Shown here in pieces: positions 8,091 through 15,290 of a stretch of 33,585 nucleotides of DNA (the first letter of the stretch is position 1; each line of letters starts with the position of its first letter). The stretch is taken from assembly GCA_002419445.1 (NCBI GenBank), contig DIGC01000089.1:1-33585 (forward strand). Direction: 5' to 3'. Made by a program: the position numbers and the translations under genes. This DNA is from Caryophanales bacterium UBA5732 (GTDB lineage Bacteria > Bacillota_I > Bacilli_A > Izemoplasmatales > Hujiaoplasmataceae). The notes beneath the pieces are model-generated. The model saw only the letters and a program-made list of their open reading frames with translations, was not told the origin of the DNA and searched no databases.

Positions 8091-9062
8091 CTATTCAAAA
8101 AAGTCTGAAAATAAACCGTAAATATAATCTTCAATGTCAAAATATTCCAAATCAGTCAATTTTTCACCTAACCCAACGAAACTGATGGGAATGCCTAGTT
8201 TATTTCTAATCGCTAAAACAATTCCACCTTTAGCCGTACCATCTAGTTTAGTAAGAATAATTCCGGTAATATTTGTGACTTCGGAGAATATTTGTGCTTG
8301 TGATAACCCATTTTGTCCTGTAGTAGCATCTATTACTAAATAGGTTTCAAACGTTTCGTTATTAGTTTCCCTTTTAATGATGCGGTTAATCTTATCCAAT
8401 TCCATCATTAAATTTTTCTTGTTTTGCAGGCGACCTGCAGTATCAATTAATAGTACGTCAATGTTTCTAGCTTTAGCTTGTTTGATTGCATCAAAAATCA
8501 CACTTGAAGGATCGCTTCCCGCTTCTTTAGCTATGACCTCTACCCCTGTTCTTTCTCCAAACACTTTTAACTGGTTAATCGCCCCAGCTCTAAATGTATC
8601 TCCAGCAGCAAGCATCACTGTTTTACCTTCATTTTTAAGGCGATAAGCTAATTTACCGATTGAAGTTGTCTTACCGGTGCCATTAACTCCGACAAACAAT
8701 ATTACCGTTAATCCATCTTTGTTGTAACGGATGTTGGTATTGATAATTTCGTTTTTTAAATATAATTCGAACATTTGATCGACAATGATATTTTCTAAAT
8801 CTAATGGCTTTTCTATTTTTTGTTGCTTAACGACATTGCGGATATTTTCAATAAATTCAACAACCGTATCAACACCAATATCAGCCATGATAAAAATTTC
8901 TTCGAGTTTGGAAAACAAATCTTCATCAATAGTACGAGATTTTTCCAAGATATCTTTCAATGATGATAAAGATTGATTTCTGGTTTTCATCATCCCTATT
9001 TTAAATTTTTCTGCTTTTTTTCGCTTTTCTTTATTGCTGAAAAGTTTGGAAAATAAACCCAT
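8091..9062 (-). CDS. ftsY: SRP receptor FtsY
   Basis: FtsY is the membrane-associated GTPase that docks the SRP-ribosome complex at the translocon. The protein is 323 aa from the ATG at 9062: an N-terminal amphipathic start (MGLFSKLFSNKEKRKKAEKF) that can act as a membrane-targeting helix, an N domain, then GVNGTGKT (125-132), DTAGR (207-211) and TKLDGTAKGG (271-280). The acidic A domain of the E. coli protein is missing, as in most Firmicutes. I chose the inner ATG because AGGTGG lies at correct spacing; a reading from 9131 would include the promoter and terminator region. Confidence 0.97.
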   Translation of the reverse strand: MGLFSKLFSNKEKRKKAEKFKIGMMKTRNQSLSSLKDILEKSRTIDEDLFSKLEEIFIMADIGVDTVVEFIENIRNVVKQQKIEKPLDLENIIVDQMFELYLKNEIINTNIRYNKDGLTVILFVGVNGTGKTTSIGKLAYRLKNEGKTVMLAAGDTFRAGAINQLKVFGERTGVEVIAKEAGSDPSSVIFDAIKQAKARNIDVLLIDTAGRLQNKKNLMMELDKINRIIKRETNNETFETYLVIDATTGQNGLSQAQIFSEVTNITGIILTKLDGTAKGGIVLAIRNKLGIPISFVGLGEKLTDLEYFDIEDYIYGLFSDFFE

Positions 9063-9089
9063 AGTTTCACCACCTAAAATTCTATATGT

Positions 9090-9098
9090 ATTATAACA
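9090..9098 (-). promoter_or_regulatory. Extended -10 promoter of ftsY-ylxM-ffh
   Basis: On the minus strand TGT-TATAAT, a consensus -10 (9090-9095) with the extended TGN element. The -35 (TTAGAA at 17-nt spacing) is weak. The 15-mer TATGTTATAATACAT is identical to the one at the rpsF promoter. It lies just downstream of the terminator at 9122-9162, as expected for a new transcript. Confidence 0.65.
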
Positions 9099-9121
9099 TA
9101 TATTTTTGATTTTTCTAAACT

Positions 9122-9162
9122 TAATAAACAAAAAATTCGCCTCATATTAATGAGACGAATTT
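9122..9162 (-). terminator. Strong intrinsic terminator upstream of ftsY
   Basis: On the minus strand a 13-bp stem (AAATTCGTCTCAT / ATGAGGCGAATTT, one G-T pair) with a TAAT loop, followed by a T-rich tract. It ends transcription coming from topA and would form the 3' end of the candidate small RNA at 9123-9220. Confidence 0.85.
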
Positions 9163-9220
9163 AGGAAGGGTAAGTGTGTTACAACACTTAAAGGGAAATT
9201 CAACTACAACTTGTAGCTGT
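9123..9220 (-). ncRNA. Candidate small RNA with C-rich loops
   Basis: Between the topA stop and the terminator before ftsY there is no gene, but the minus strand is strongly structured. An extended -10 (TGA-TACAAT, -10 at 9227-9232) could start a transcript near 9220. It would contain a 7-bp hairpin (9201-9219, loop AAGTT), an unpaired AATTTCCCTT, a perfect 7-bp hairpin (TAAGTGT / ACACTTA, 9171-9190), an unpaired CCCTTCCT, and the 13-bp terminator hairpin. Unpaired C-rich motifs between hairpins are a hallmark of Firmicutes small RNAs such as RsaE/RoxS, which pair with ribosome binding sites. It is not SRP RNA: the conserved GGTCAGG/GGAAGCAGCC core is absent. It could also simply be the 3' UTR of topA. 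Confidence 0.4.
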
Positions 9221-9278
9221 AATTTTATTGTATCATGAATTCCTTTAAGCGATGATGATGTTTTCGTGAGTTTTTTAA

Positions 9279-11396
9279 TCACGAACATTTTTTACCGGTG
9301 ATACAACGAATTTCACCAGTCTCATCCTTGACCACAACATTGTTGCAATCAGGACATTTTTGATCAACAATAGCGAGTGGAGAAATATATCGACAATCCG
9401 GGAAATTTGAACAAGCTAGGAACTTCTTGCCTTTACTTTTGCCTTTTGAGGCTGTCTTTACAACAAGTGTTCCTTTTTTACATTCAGGACATAAGACCGT
9501 AGTGTCTTGTGGTTTAACCCTTTCCTTAGGTTTAATATACTTGCACTTAGGAAAGTTAGAACAAGCTTCAAACTGACCAAATTTTCCAGTTTTGATGACC
9601 ATTGGCGAACCACATTTCGGACAAACTTCACCTGTGGTCTCCGGTTTTAGTTTTTCCATTTTCTTTTTTGCTTTTTCAATTAAAGGTTCAAAATAATTAT
9701 AGAAATCTTGTAATACATTTAATTGGAGTTCATTACCTAAGGCAATTTCATCGAGAGTTTCTTCCATTTTTTTTGAATAACTTGTTGAGATAAATTCATG
9801 GAAGAATTGATCTAGGCTCTCTGTCGTCATCGTACCTTGATCAGTAGGTACTAGTTTTCTTTCTTCAACGTGCACATATTTTCTTTTTAATAGGGTGGAA
9901 AGGGTGGACGCATAAGTCGATGGGCGACCGATTCCCAGTTCTTCCATATCTTTAATTAATTTTGCTTCTGTATACCTTGCAGGAGGTGTAGTGAATAATT
10001 GCTTTTTCTCTACCTTTTCGGCTTCCACTTTTTCACCGACATTGAAGTTAGATATTTCTGAAGTTTTCTTTTCTTTTTCTTCATAGTCTTTTGTCAATTT
10101 TAAATAACCGTCAAACAGCGGCTTTGAACAATTAGCTTTAAAAAGTATGTTATTATTTTCTAATAAAAGTGTAGTTACTTCGTTAACTGCCGGACTCATT
10201 AGAGAACCGACTGCTTTATCATAAATTAACTTATATATTTTATGCAGTTGTGAAACAGATACATTTGATGATTTAGAATTACTTTTTTGATTTTTAAGAA
10301 TTTTCTCATAATCACTAGACTCTAAATAAGCTAAAAATTCTTCGGGAGTTCTTGAAACTGATGTCGGTCGAATCGCTTCATGAGCGTCCTGGGCGTTTTC
10401 TTTATTTTTAGGTTCTCGGTAATAACCGACGTATTTAGAACCAAATTGATCTTTAATATATTGTTTTGTTTCATTTACAAACTGTTCGGAAAGGCGTGTA
10501 GAATCAGTTCTCATATAAGTAATTAATCCGACCATCTCTCCCTTATACTCTAAACCTTCATAGAGTACTTGAGCGATTGACATGGTTTTTTCAGCGGAAT
10601 AATTATACTTATTAGAAGCTGCTTGTTGCAAACTTGAAGTCGTTAATGCGGGTTTAGAATAAGATTTAGATTCTTTAACTGACAGTTCTTGAACTTTAAA
10701 AAATTTGTCTAAATTTTCTAATACTTTATTTGCTTGAGCTTCACTTTTTATTTCTGGTTTTTCACCATCAACTTTAAATAACTCGGCTTCAACTTTGGCA
10801 AAATGAGCAGATATTTCATAATATTCTTCGGGAGTAAAAGCTTTTATTTCTTTTTCCAAATCAACAATTAATTTTAAAGCTGCCGATTGAACTCGGCCGG
10901 CAGATTGACTTTTAATCTTTGACTTTAGTAACATCGATAACTTAAATCCTATAATTCTATCTAACATTCTTCTTGTTTCCTGAGAAGATACTAAATTAAT
11001 ATCGATGTCTCTTGGATGCAAAAAAGCATTAGTTACGGCTTCTTTAGTAATTTCATTGAAGACAACTCTTTTTACTTCTTTACCCTTAACATTTAATTCA
11101 TCAAAAAGATGCCAAGAAATCGCTTCACCTTCTCTGTCAGGGTCAGTAGCCAAATAAATCTCTTTAGCACTTTTAATAACATTATTTAAGTCATTAACTA
11201 TTGATTTTTTCCCTGGTAAAACTTGATAATTAGGTTTAAATCCATTCTCGATATCAATCCCCAAACCACCCTTACCGGTAGTTGCCAAGTCACGGATATG
11301 CCCGACACTCGCGGTGACGATATAATCGCTTCCTAGATACTTAGAAATTGTTTTTGATTTCGATGGAGATTCTACTATTACAACTTTTTTTGCCAT
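9279..11396 (-). CDS. topA: DNA topoisomerase I
   Basis: Type IA topoisomerase that relaxes negative supercoils by single-strand passage. In the 705-aa protein the Toprim domain comes first (VVIVESPSKSKT, and the metal-binding DPDREGEA at 85-92). The catalytic Tyr is in LITYMRTDSTR (about Y294), and GIGRPSTYAS marks the later core. Three C-terminal zinc-ribbon-like units each have two CxxC-type pairs or a close variant: CPKCGSP...CSNFPKC, CPECKKG...CSNFPDC, and a degenerate CPDCNN...CITGKKC. The start has GAGGTG at good spacing. Its stop is TGA, part of the evidence that TGA is not Trp here. It has its own promoter. Confidence 0.98.
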   Translation of the reverse strand: MAKKVVIVESPSKSKTISKYLGSDYIVTASVGHIRDLATTGKGGLGIDIENGFKPNYQVLPGKKSIVNDLNNVIKSAKEIYLATDPDREGEAISWHLFDELNVKGKEVKRVVFNEITKEAVTNAFLHPRDIDINLVSSQETRRMLDRIIGFKLSMLLKSKIKSQSAGRVQSAALKLIVDLEKEIKAFTPEEYYEISAHFAKVEAELFKVDGEKPEIKSEAQANKVLENLDKFFKVQELSVKESKSYSKPALTTSSLQQAASNKYNYSAEKTMSIAQVLYEGLEYKGEMVGLITYMRTDSTRLSEQFVNETKQYIKDQFGSKYVGYYREPKNKENAQDAHEAIRPTSVSRTPEEFLAYLESSDYEKILKNQKSNSKSSNVSVSQLHKIYKLIYDKAVGSLMSPAVNEVTTLLLENNNILFKANCSKPLFDGYLKLTKDYEEKEKKTSEISNFNVGEKVEAEKVEKKQLFTTPPARYTEAKLIKDMEELGIGRPSTYASTLSTLLKRKYVHVEERKLVPTDQGTMTTESLDQFFHEFISTSYSKKMEETLDEIALGNELQLNVLQDFYNYFEPLIEKAKKKMEKLKPETTGEVCPKCGSPMVIKTGKFGQFEACSNFPKCKYIKPKERVKPQDTTVLCPECKKGTLVVKTASKGKSKGKKFLACSNFPDCRYISPLAIVDQKCPDCNNVVVKDETGEIRCITGKKCS

Positions 11397-11414
11397 AATT
11401 CACCTCGCCCTTAT

Positions 11415-11444
11415 ATAATATACGCAATATTTTTTAAATGTCAA
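11415..11444 (-). promoter_or_regulatory. Promoter of topA
   Basis: On the minus strand, consensus -35 TTGACA (11439-11444), an 18-nt spacer and -10 TATTAT (11415-11420). The predicted start is about 15 nt before the topA ATG, so the leader is very short. Confidence 0.75.
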
Positions 11445-11511
11445 CCATTTTATCTTTGATTTATTTTGGTTAAATTTCGCACTAATTCATTAATAATATT
11501 TATATTATTAG

Positions 11512-11547
11512 CAAAAAAAATTAGCCATGAATTTTTTCCGGCTAATT
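11512..11547 (-). terminator. Terminator of the gdpP-to-prmC operon
   Basis: An 8-bp stem (AATTAGCC / GGCTAATT, 11519-11547) with a 13-nt loop overlaps the prmC stop codon and is followed on the minus strand by a run of T. Just beyond, at 11490-11509, is an AT-only inverted repeat (TAATAATA / TATTATTA) of unknown meaning. Confidence 0.85.
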
Positions 11548-12393
11548 AAATCCAATAATTACAAATGTCATTCTATCTTTATTTTGCATATCTTTTAAAG
11601 TGAAGACCTTTGCGTCTGGAAAATAAGATTTGGCAATTGATTTTAACTCATCTGCTTTATCATAAGCGTGTTCAAAGGCAATAAAAGCTCTATCCTTAAT
11701 TATATAGTGTGCATTTTTTAAGATAGTACGGTAGTAATCTAAACCATCTTCTCCACCAAAAAGAGCTATATGAGGTTCATTATCATAAATCAATGAATCG
11801 ACTTGTTCGGAGTTGGGAATATATGGCGGATTAGAAATAATAATATCAAACTTCTTGTCTAATAAAGGTTGTAACATATCACCTTGTAAAAATTCAATAT
11901 CAGCTTCTAAGTAACTAGCATTTTCCTTCGCTAATTCCAAAGCTTCAAAACTAATGTCAGTGGCCACCATTTTAAAGTTAGCCTCTTCTTTAGCTAAAGC
12001 AATAGCTAAACAGCCGCTTCCAGTTCCAATATCGACAACATCAACTGGCATTCCTGAAAAATACTCATCATAATTAATCAAAACATTAGCGACTAATTCT
12101 TCGGTTTCAAAACGAGGAATTAAAGCTGTGTTTCTAACTAAAAATTTATATCCGTAAAAATAGACAAAACCTATGATTTGTTGCACAGGAATATTTTTTT
12201 CTAAATAAAGATTAAGAGCTTCAAGAAACTTTTTTTCAACTTCTATCGGCATCTTTTCTTCGTATTTTAAATACAGTTCATTTGGTTGAAGTTCAGAACT
12301 ATGTAAAAAGAGAAGTTCTGTAGCGCTAGTTTCTTTGTGATGTTTTCTCGTCAAAGATTTAGCGTTTTTTAGAACTTCTTTATAACTGGGCAT
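11542..12393 (-). CDS. prmC: Release factor glutamine methyltransferase
   Basis: PrmC (HemK) methylates the Gln of the GGQ motif in release factors. The 283-aa protein has an N-terminal helical domain, IPRFETEELV (93-102), the SAM-binding motif DIGTGSG (121-127) and the catalytic NPPY (188-191). Its substrate RF1 is encoded immediately upstream, and the two genes overlap by one base (TAATG), so production is probably coupled. It is the last gene before a strong terminator. Confidence 0.97.
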   Translation of the reverse strand: MPSYKEVLKNAKSLTRKHHKETSATELLFLHSSELQPNELYLKYEEKMPIEVEKKFLEALNLYLEKNIPVQQIIGFVYFYGYKFLVRNTALIPRFETEELVANVLINYDEYFSGMPVDVVDIGTGSGCLAIALAKEEANFKMVATDISFEALELAKENASYLEADIEFLQGDMLQPLLDKKFDIIISNPPYIPNSEQVDSLIYDNEPHIALFGGEDGLDYYRTILKNAHYIIKDRAFIAFEHAYDKADELKSIAKSYFPDAKVFTLKDMQNKDRMTFVIIGFN

Positions 12394-13457
12394 TATTGTT
12401 TAGCCAACTTTCTTTTTTGTTCTTCAGAAATCAAAGCCTCAATAACAGGATCTAAACGTCCATCAACGATTCGATCTAATTGTTGGATGGTTAAATTAAT
12501 TCTGTGATCAGTAACGCGGTTTTGTGGGTAATTATAAGTTCTAATCTTTTCACTTCTGTCACCAGTACCGACTTTTGATTTTCTAGCTTCGCCTTCTTTT
12601 TCTAGTTTTTCTTGTAATAAATGGTCATAAAGACGAGAACGTAGAATTTTTAAGGCTGAGGCCTTATTTTCATGTTGACTCTTACCATCTTGACATTGGG
12701 CGACAGTTCCAGTCGGTACGTGAGTTACACGAACAGCTGATTTAGTTGTATTAACTGATTGTCCACCTGGTCCTGAGGAGCAGAATACATCAACTCTAAC
12801 ATCTTCCATGTCCATTTCAAAATCAAGTTCTTCAGCTTCAGGTAAAACAACAACTGTAGCTGTAGAGGTATGGATCCTACCACTCGCTTCTGTTTGAGGT
12901 ACTCTTTGAACGCGGTGGACACCTGATTCATATTTTAGGTAAGAGTAAACATTCTCGCCCATAACCATGAATTCAATTTGGGAAAACCCTCCGGCTTCTT
13001 TAGGTTCTATATATAATAATTCAATTTTCCAATTCATCGTTTCTGCGTACTTAGAGTACATCCGGAAAAGATCACCAGCGAAGATGTTCGCTTCATCGCC
13101 ACCAGCAGCTCCTCTGATTTCAACAATAACATTTTTTTCATCATTAGGATCTTTAGGTATTAGTAGCAATTCTAGTTCTTCTTCTAACTTGGCAATTCTT
13201 TCTTTAGCGGATTCAAGTTCATTGTCCGCCATTTCTCTTATTTCTGAATCTCTGTCTTTAGCCATTTCCTTTAAATCATCAAGCGAAGCTAATACCTCTT
13301 TATATTCGCGATATTTAAGAACTGGTTTTTCTAATTTCGAGTATTCTTTTGCGAGTTCAGTTACTTTTTTTACATCGACAGCGATTTCAGGTTTACTCAT
13401 TAATTGGCCAACTTCGGTGTATCTTAATTCTAATTGATCTAATCTATCTGTTAACAT
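12393..13457 (-). CDS. prfA: Peptide chain release factor 1
   Basis: RF1 reads UAA and UAG stops and triggers release of the finished chain. The 354-aa protein has the codon-recognition PxT motif as PQT (187-189, in RVQRVPQTEASGR), which marks RF1 rather than RF2, and the catalytic GGQ at 231-233 (SSGPGGQSVNTTKSAVR). AGAGAGGG precedes the ATG. Because TGA serves as stop in this window, an RF2 gene should exist elsewhere in the genome, unlike in code-4 Mycoplasmas. Confidence 0.98.
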   Translation of the reverse strand: MLTDRLDQLELRYTEVGQLMSKPEIAVDVKKVTELAKEYSKLEKPVLKYREYKEVLASLDDLKEMAKDRDSEIREMADNELESAKERIAKLEEELELLLIPKDPNDEKNVIVEIRGAAGGDEANIFAGDLFRMYSKYAETMNWKIELLYIEPKEAGGFSQIEFMVMGENVYSYLKYESGVHRVQRVPQTEASGRIHTSTATVVVLPEAEELDFEMDMEDVRVDVFCSSGPGGQSVNTTKSAVRVTHVPTGTVAQCQDGKSQHENKASALKILRSRLYDHLLQEKLEKEGEARKSKVGTGDRSEKIRTYNYPQNRVTDHRINLTIQQLDRIVDGRLDPVIEALISEEQKRKLAKQ

Positions 13458-13469
13458 CTTACCCTCTCT

Positions 13470-14792
13470 TTAGTCACCGGAGTAGGAATTGAATTTCGAG
13501 GTTTCTTTATTGAAGATTAATTGGAAGTCCCCCGGAGTTCCATGCCGGTTTTTCGCAACCGAAAATTGCGTTAAATTTCTTTTGCGTTCATCGTCATTAT
13601 CTTCATCTTTTACATACAAGAAGATGATGATATCCGCATCTTGTTCAATTGATCCTGACTCTCTTAAGTCAGACATTTTGGGTCGTTTGTCATCGCCTTT
13701 TCTTTGTTCTATACCACGAGATAACTGACTCAAAGCTACAACAGGAACTTTTAGTTCCCGAGCCATTTCTTTTAGTACCCGAGAAATCTCAGAAACTTCT
13801 TGAACCCGGTTACCGCGATAAACACCTGAGCCACTTAAAAGTTGTAAGTAGTCAACGATTACCAAATCTAATTTGGAGTTTTGTTTTAACTTACGACATT
13901 TACTTCTTAAATCCATTACTTCAACAGTACCCGAATCATCAAAGTAAATATTAGTTCCTTTTAAATTTTTAACAGCAGTTTGTAATCTTTCCCATTCGGT
14001 TGAACTTAAATCTGCTTTTCTTAACTTCGTATTAGAGATTGAGGATTGAGCACTTAATAATCTAAGTAATAATTGTTCAACACCCATTTCCAGTGAAAAG
14101 AAAGCAATGTGTGGTCTTTTTTCCAAAGACCCGATATTCAAGGCTAGATTTAGTGCAAAAGCGGTTTTACCGATACCAGGTCGAGCCGCAATGATTAATA
14201 GGTCAGAAGGTTGAAGTCCTAAGGTATAGGAATTCAAAGCTTTGTATCTTGTGTCTAAACCAGTAACGTTATCGACAACTTGTTCTCTTTCAGCTAATTT
14301 ATTAATCGTTTCTTCCGCGATTTCAGAAATATTAATAAAATCAGATGATCGACGATTTTTTGTGATATCAAAAATTTCTTTTTCAACTTGATCGATAAAA
14401 TGAGGAGCATTTTCAACGCTCTTAGATTTTTCAATCAGTTCACTAAATTTTTCTTGTAAGCGTCTTAAGACCGAGCGGTCTTTGACGATATTGATATATT
14501 CCAACAGATTTGCTGTTGAAGGCACAACCGAAGCTAAGTTGATGATATAATCACGACCACCAACTTTATCTAAATTATTGACATTTTCTAAATAAGTAAT
14601 AAGCGTAATCATATCAATAGCATTATTATTGTGAAACAATGCCAACATGGCCTTATAAATGATTTGATTATTAGGGCTGTAAAAGTCTTCTACTAGAAGT
14701 TTGTCCGCAATAACATTCATCTCATTATTGTTAAAGAAAACTGATCCTAATACGGATTCTTCCGCCTCTAAACTATAGAGTAATGATTCCAT
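13470..14792 (-). CDS. dnaB: Replicative DNA helicase
   Basis: DnaB (DnaC in Bacillus) is the hexameric helicase that unwinds DNA at the fork. From the ATG at 14792 the protein has 440 aa: the N-terminal primase-interacting domain beginning at LEAEESVLGS, a linker, and a RecA-like motor with Walker A ARPGIGKT (204-211), LVIVDYLQLL and SQLSRGIEQR. A TTG 10 codons upstream (14822) would also be in frame. The best ribosome binding site (AGGAGAG, 14835-14841) is far from the ATG and separated from it by a long hairpin, so the true start is uncertain; I prefer the ATG because homologues begin just before the LEAEESVLG block. It follows bL9, as in Bacillus. Confidence 0.93.
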   Translation of the reverse strand: MESLLYSLEAEESVLGSVFFNNNEMNVIADKLLVEDFYSPNNQIIYKAMLALFHNNNAIDMITLITYLENVNNLDKVGGRDYIINLASVVPSTANLLEYINIVKDRSVLRRLQEKFSELIEKSKSVENAPHFIDQVEKEIFDITKNRRSSDFINISEIAEETINKLAEREQVVDNVTGLDTRYKALNSYTLGLQPSDLLIIAARPGIGKTAFALNLALNIGSLEKRPHIAFFSLEMGVEQLLLRLLSAQSSISNTKLRKADLSSTEWERLQTAVKNLKGTNIYFDDSGTVEVMDLRSKCRKLKQNSKLDLVIVDYLQLLSGSGVYRGNRVQEVSEISRVLKEMARELKVPVVALSQLSRGIEQRKGDDKRPKMSDLRESGSIEQDADIIIFLYVKDEDNDDERKRNLTQFSVAKNRHGTPGDFQLIFNKETSKFNSYSGD

Positions 14793-14802
14793 AAACTGTG
14801 CG

Positions 14803-14834
14803 TTAATTAAAACTTTTATCAAAATTTTAATTAA
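14803..14834 (-). other. Hairpin between the dnaB ribosome binding site and ATG
   Basis: A perfect 10-bp inverted repeat (TTAATTAAAA / TTTTAATTAA), extended inside by TTTT / AAAA with a bulged G, lies between the AGGAGAG element (14835-14841) and the ATG at 14792. The alternative TTG start (14822-14820) falls inside it. There is no T tract after it, so it is not a standard terminator. Confidence 0.6.
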
Positions 14835-14843
14835 CTCTCCTCT

Positions 14844-15290
14844 CTATTCTCGCTCAAGTACTTGAATACTGATTGCTGCAATTACATCCCTGTGCAATTT
14901 AATATTTACATCATATTGACCTAAAGAATTGATATTATCGTTTAAATCAATCTTACGTTTATCAACTGTGATATCGTAAGCTCTTTTTAACTCGTCAGCG
15001 ATTTGTTTAGAATTGATCGAACCGAAAAGTTTTCCTGATTCACCTAATTTCACGTAAATTTTTATTGGACTTTCCTCAATCGATTTTTTGAGTTCTAGAG
15101 CAACTTGATATTCTTTATTGGCATCTTGTTTTTGTTTTTCTATTTCTTCATTCAAGCTTTTGACGTTAGCTGCACTTGCGGAAATAGCGTGTTTTGAAGT
15201 AAGCAGATAATTGCCGTAACCTGTAGCAACTTCAATAATATCGCCTTTTTTGCCTTTGCCTTTAACATCCTTAATAAGAATTAATTTCAT
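14844..15290 (-). CDS. rplI: Ribosomal protein bL9, internal start inside the GdpP fusion
   Basis: Starting at the ATG at 15290 gives a 148-aa protein, the normal length of bL9, a long two-domain protein at the base of the L1 stalk. The N-terminal fold signature is LIKDVKGKGKKGDIIEV followed by GYGNYLL, which stands in for the usual GYxxNFL and is one residue shorter; then a long charged connecting helix and the C-terminal domain. The start has the best ribosome binding site in the neighbourhood, so free bL9 is probably made from the same mRNA as the fusion. Whether ribosomes carry the free or the fused form cannot be told from sequence. Confidence 0.8.
   Translation of the reverse strand: MKLILIKDVKGKGKKGDIIEVATGYGNYLLTSKHAISASAANVKSLNEEIEKQKQDANKEYQVALELKKSIEESPIKIYVKLGESGKLFGSINSKQIADELKRAYDITVDKRKIDLNDNINSLGQYDVNIKLHRDVIAAISIQVLERE

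Noticed and set aside
8377..8646. Open frames on the plus strand opposite ftsY and topA
   Set aside because: Shadows of strongly conserved genes on the other strand.
9123..9220. SRP RNA next to ftsY/ffh
   Set aside because: The conserved apical motif of SRP RNA is absent, and the structure is three short hairpins rather than one long one.
11490..11509. AT-only palindrome TAATAATA-TAAA-TATTATTA near the topA promoter
   Set aside because: Such repeats are common in AT-rich spacers, and it sits next to a terminator T tract; no specific role supported.
12967..13437. 156-codon open frame on the plus strand opposite prfA
   Set aside because: It lies wholly within prfA, is Ser-rich low-complexity sequence of the kind produced by antisense of AT-rich genes, and has no ribosome binding site.
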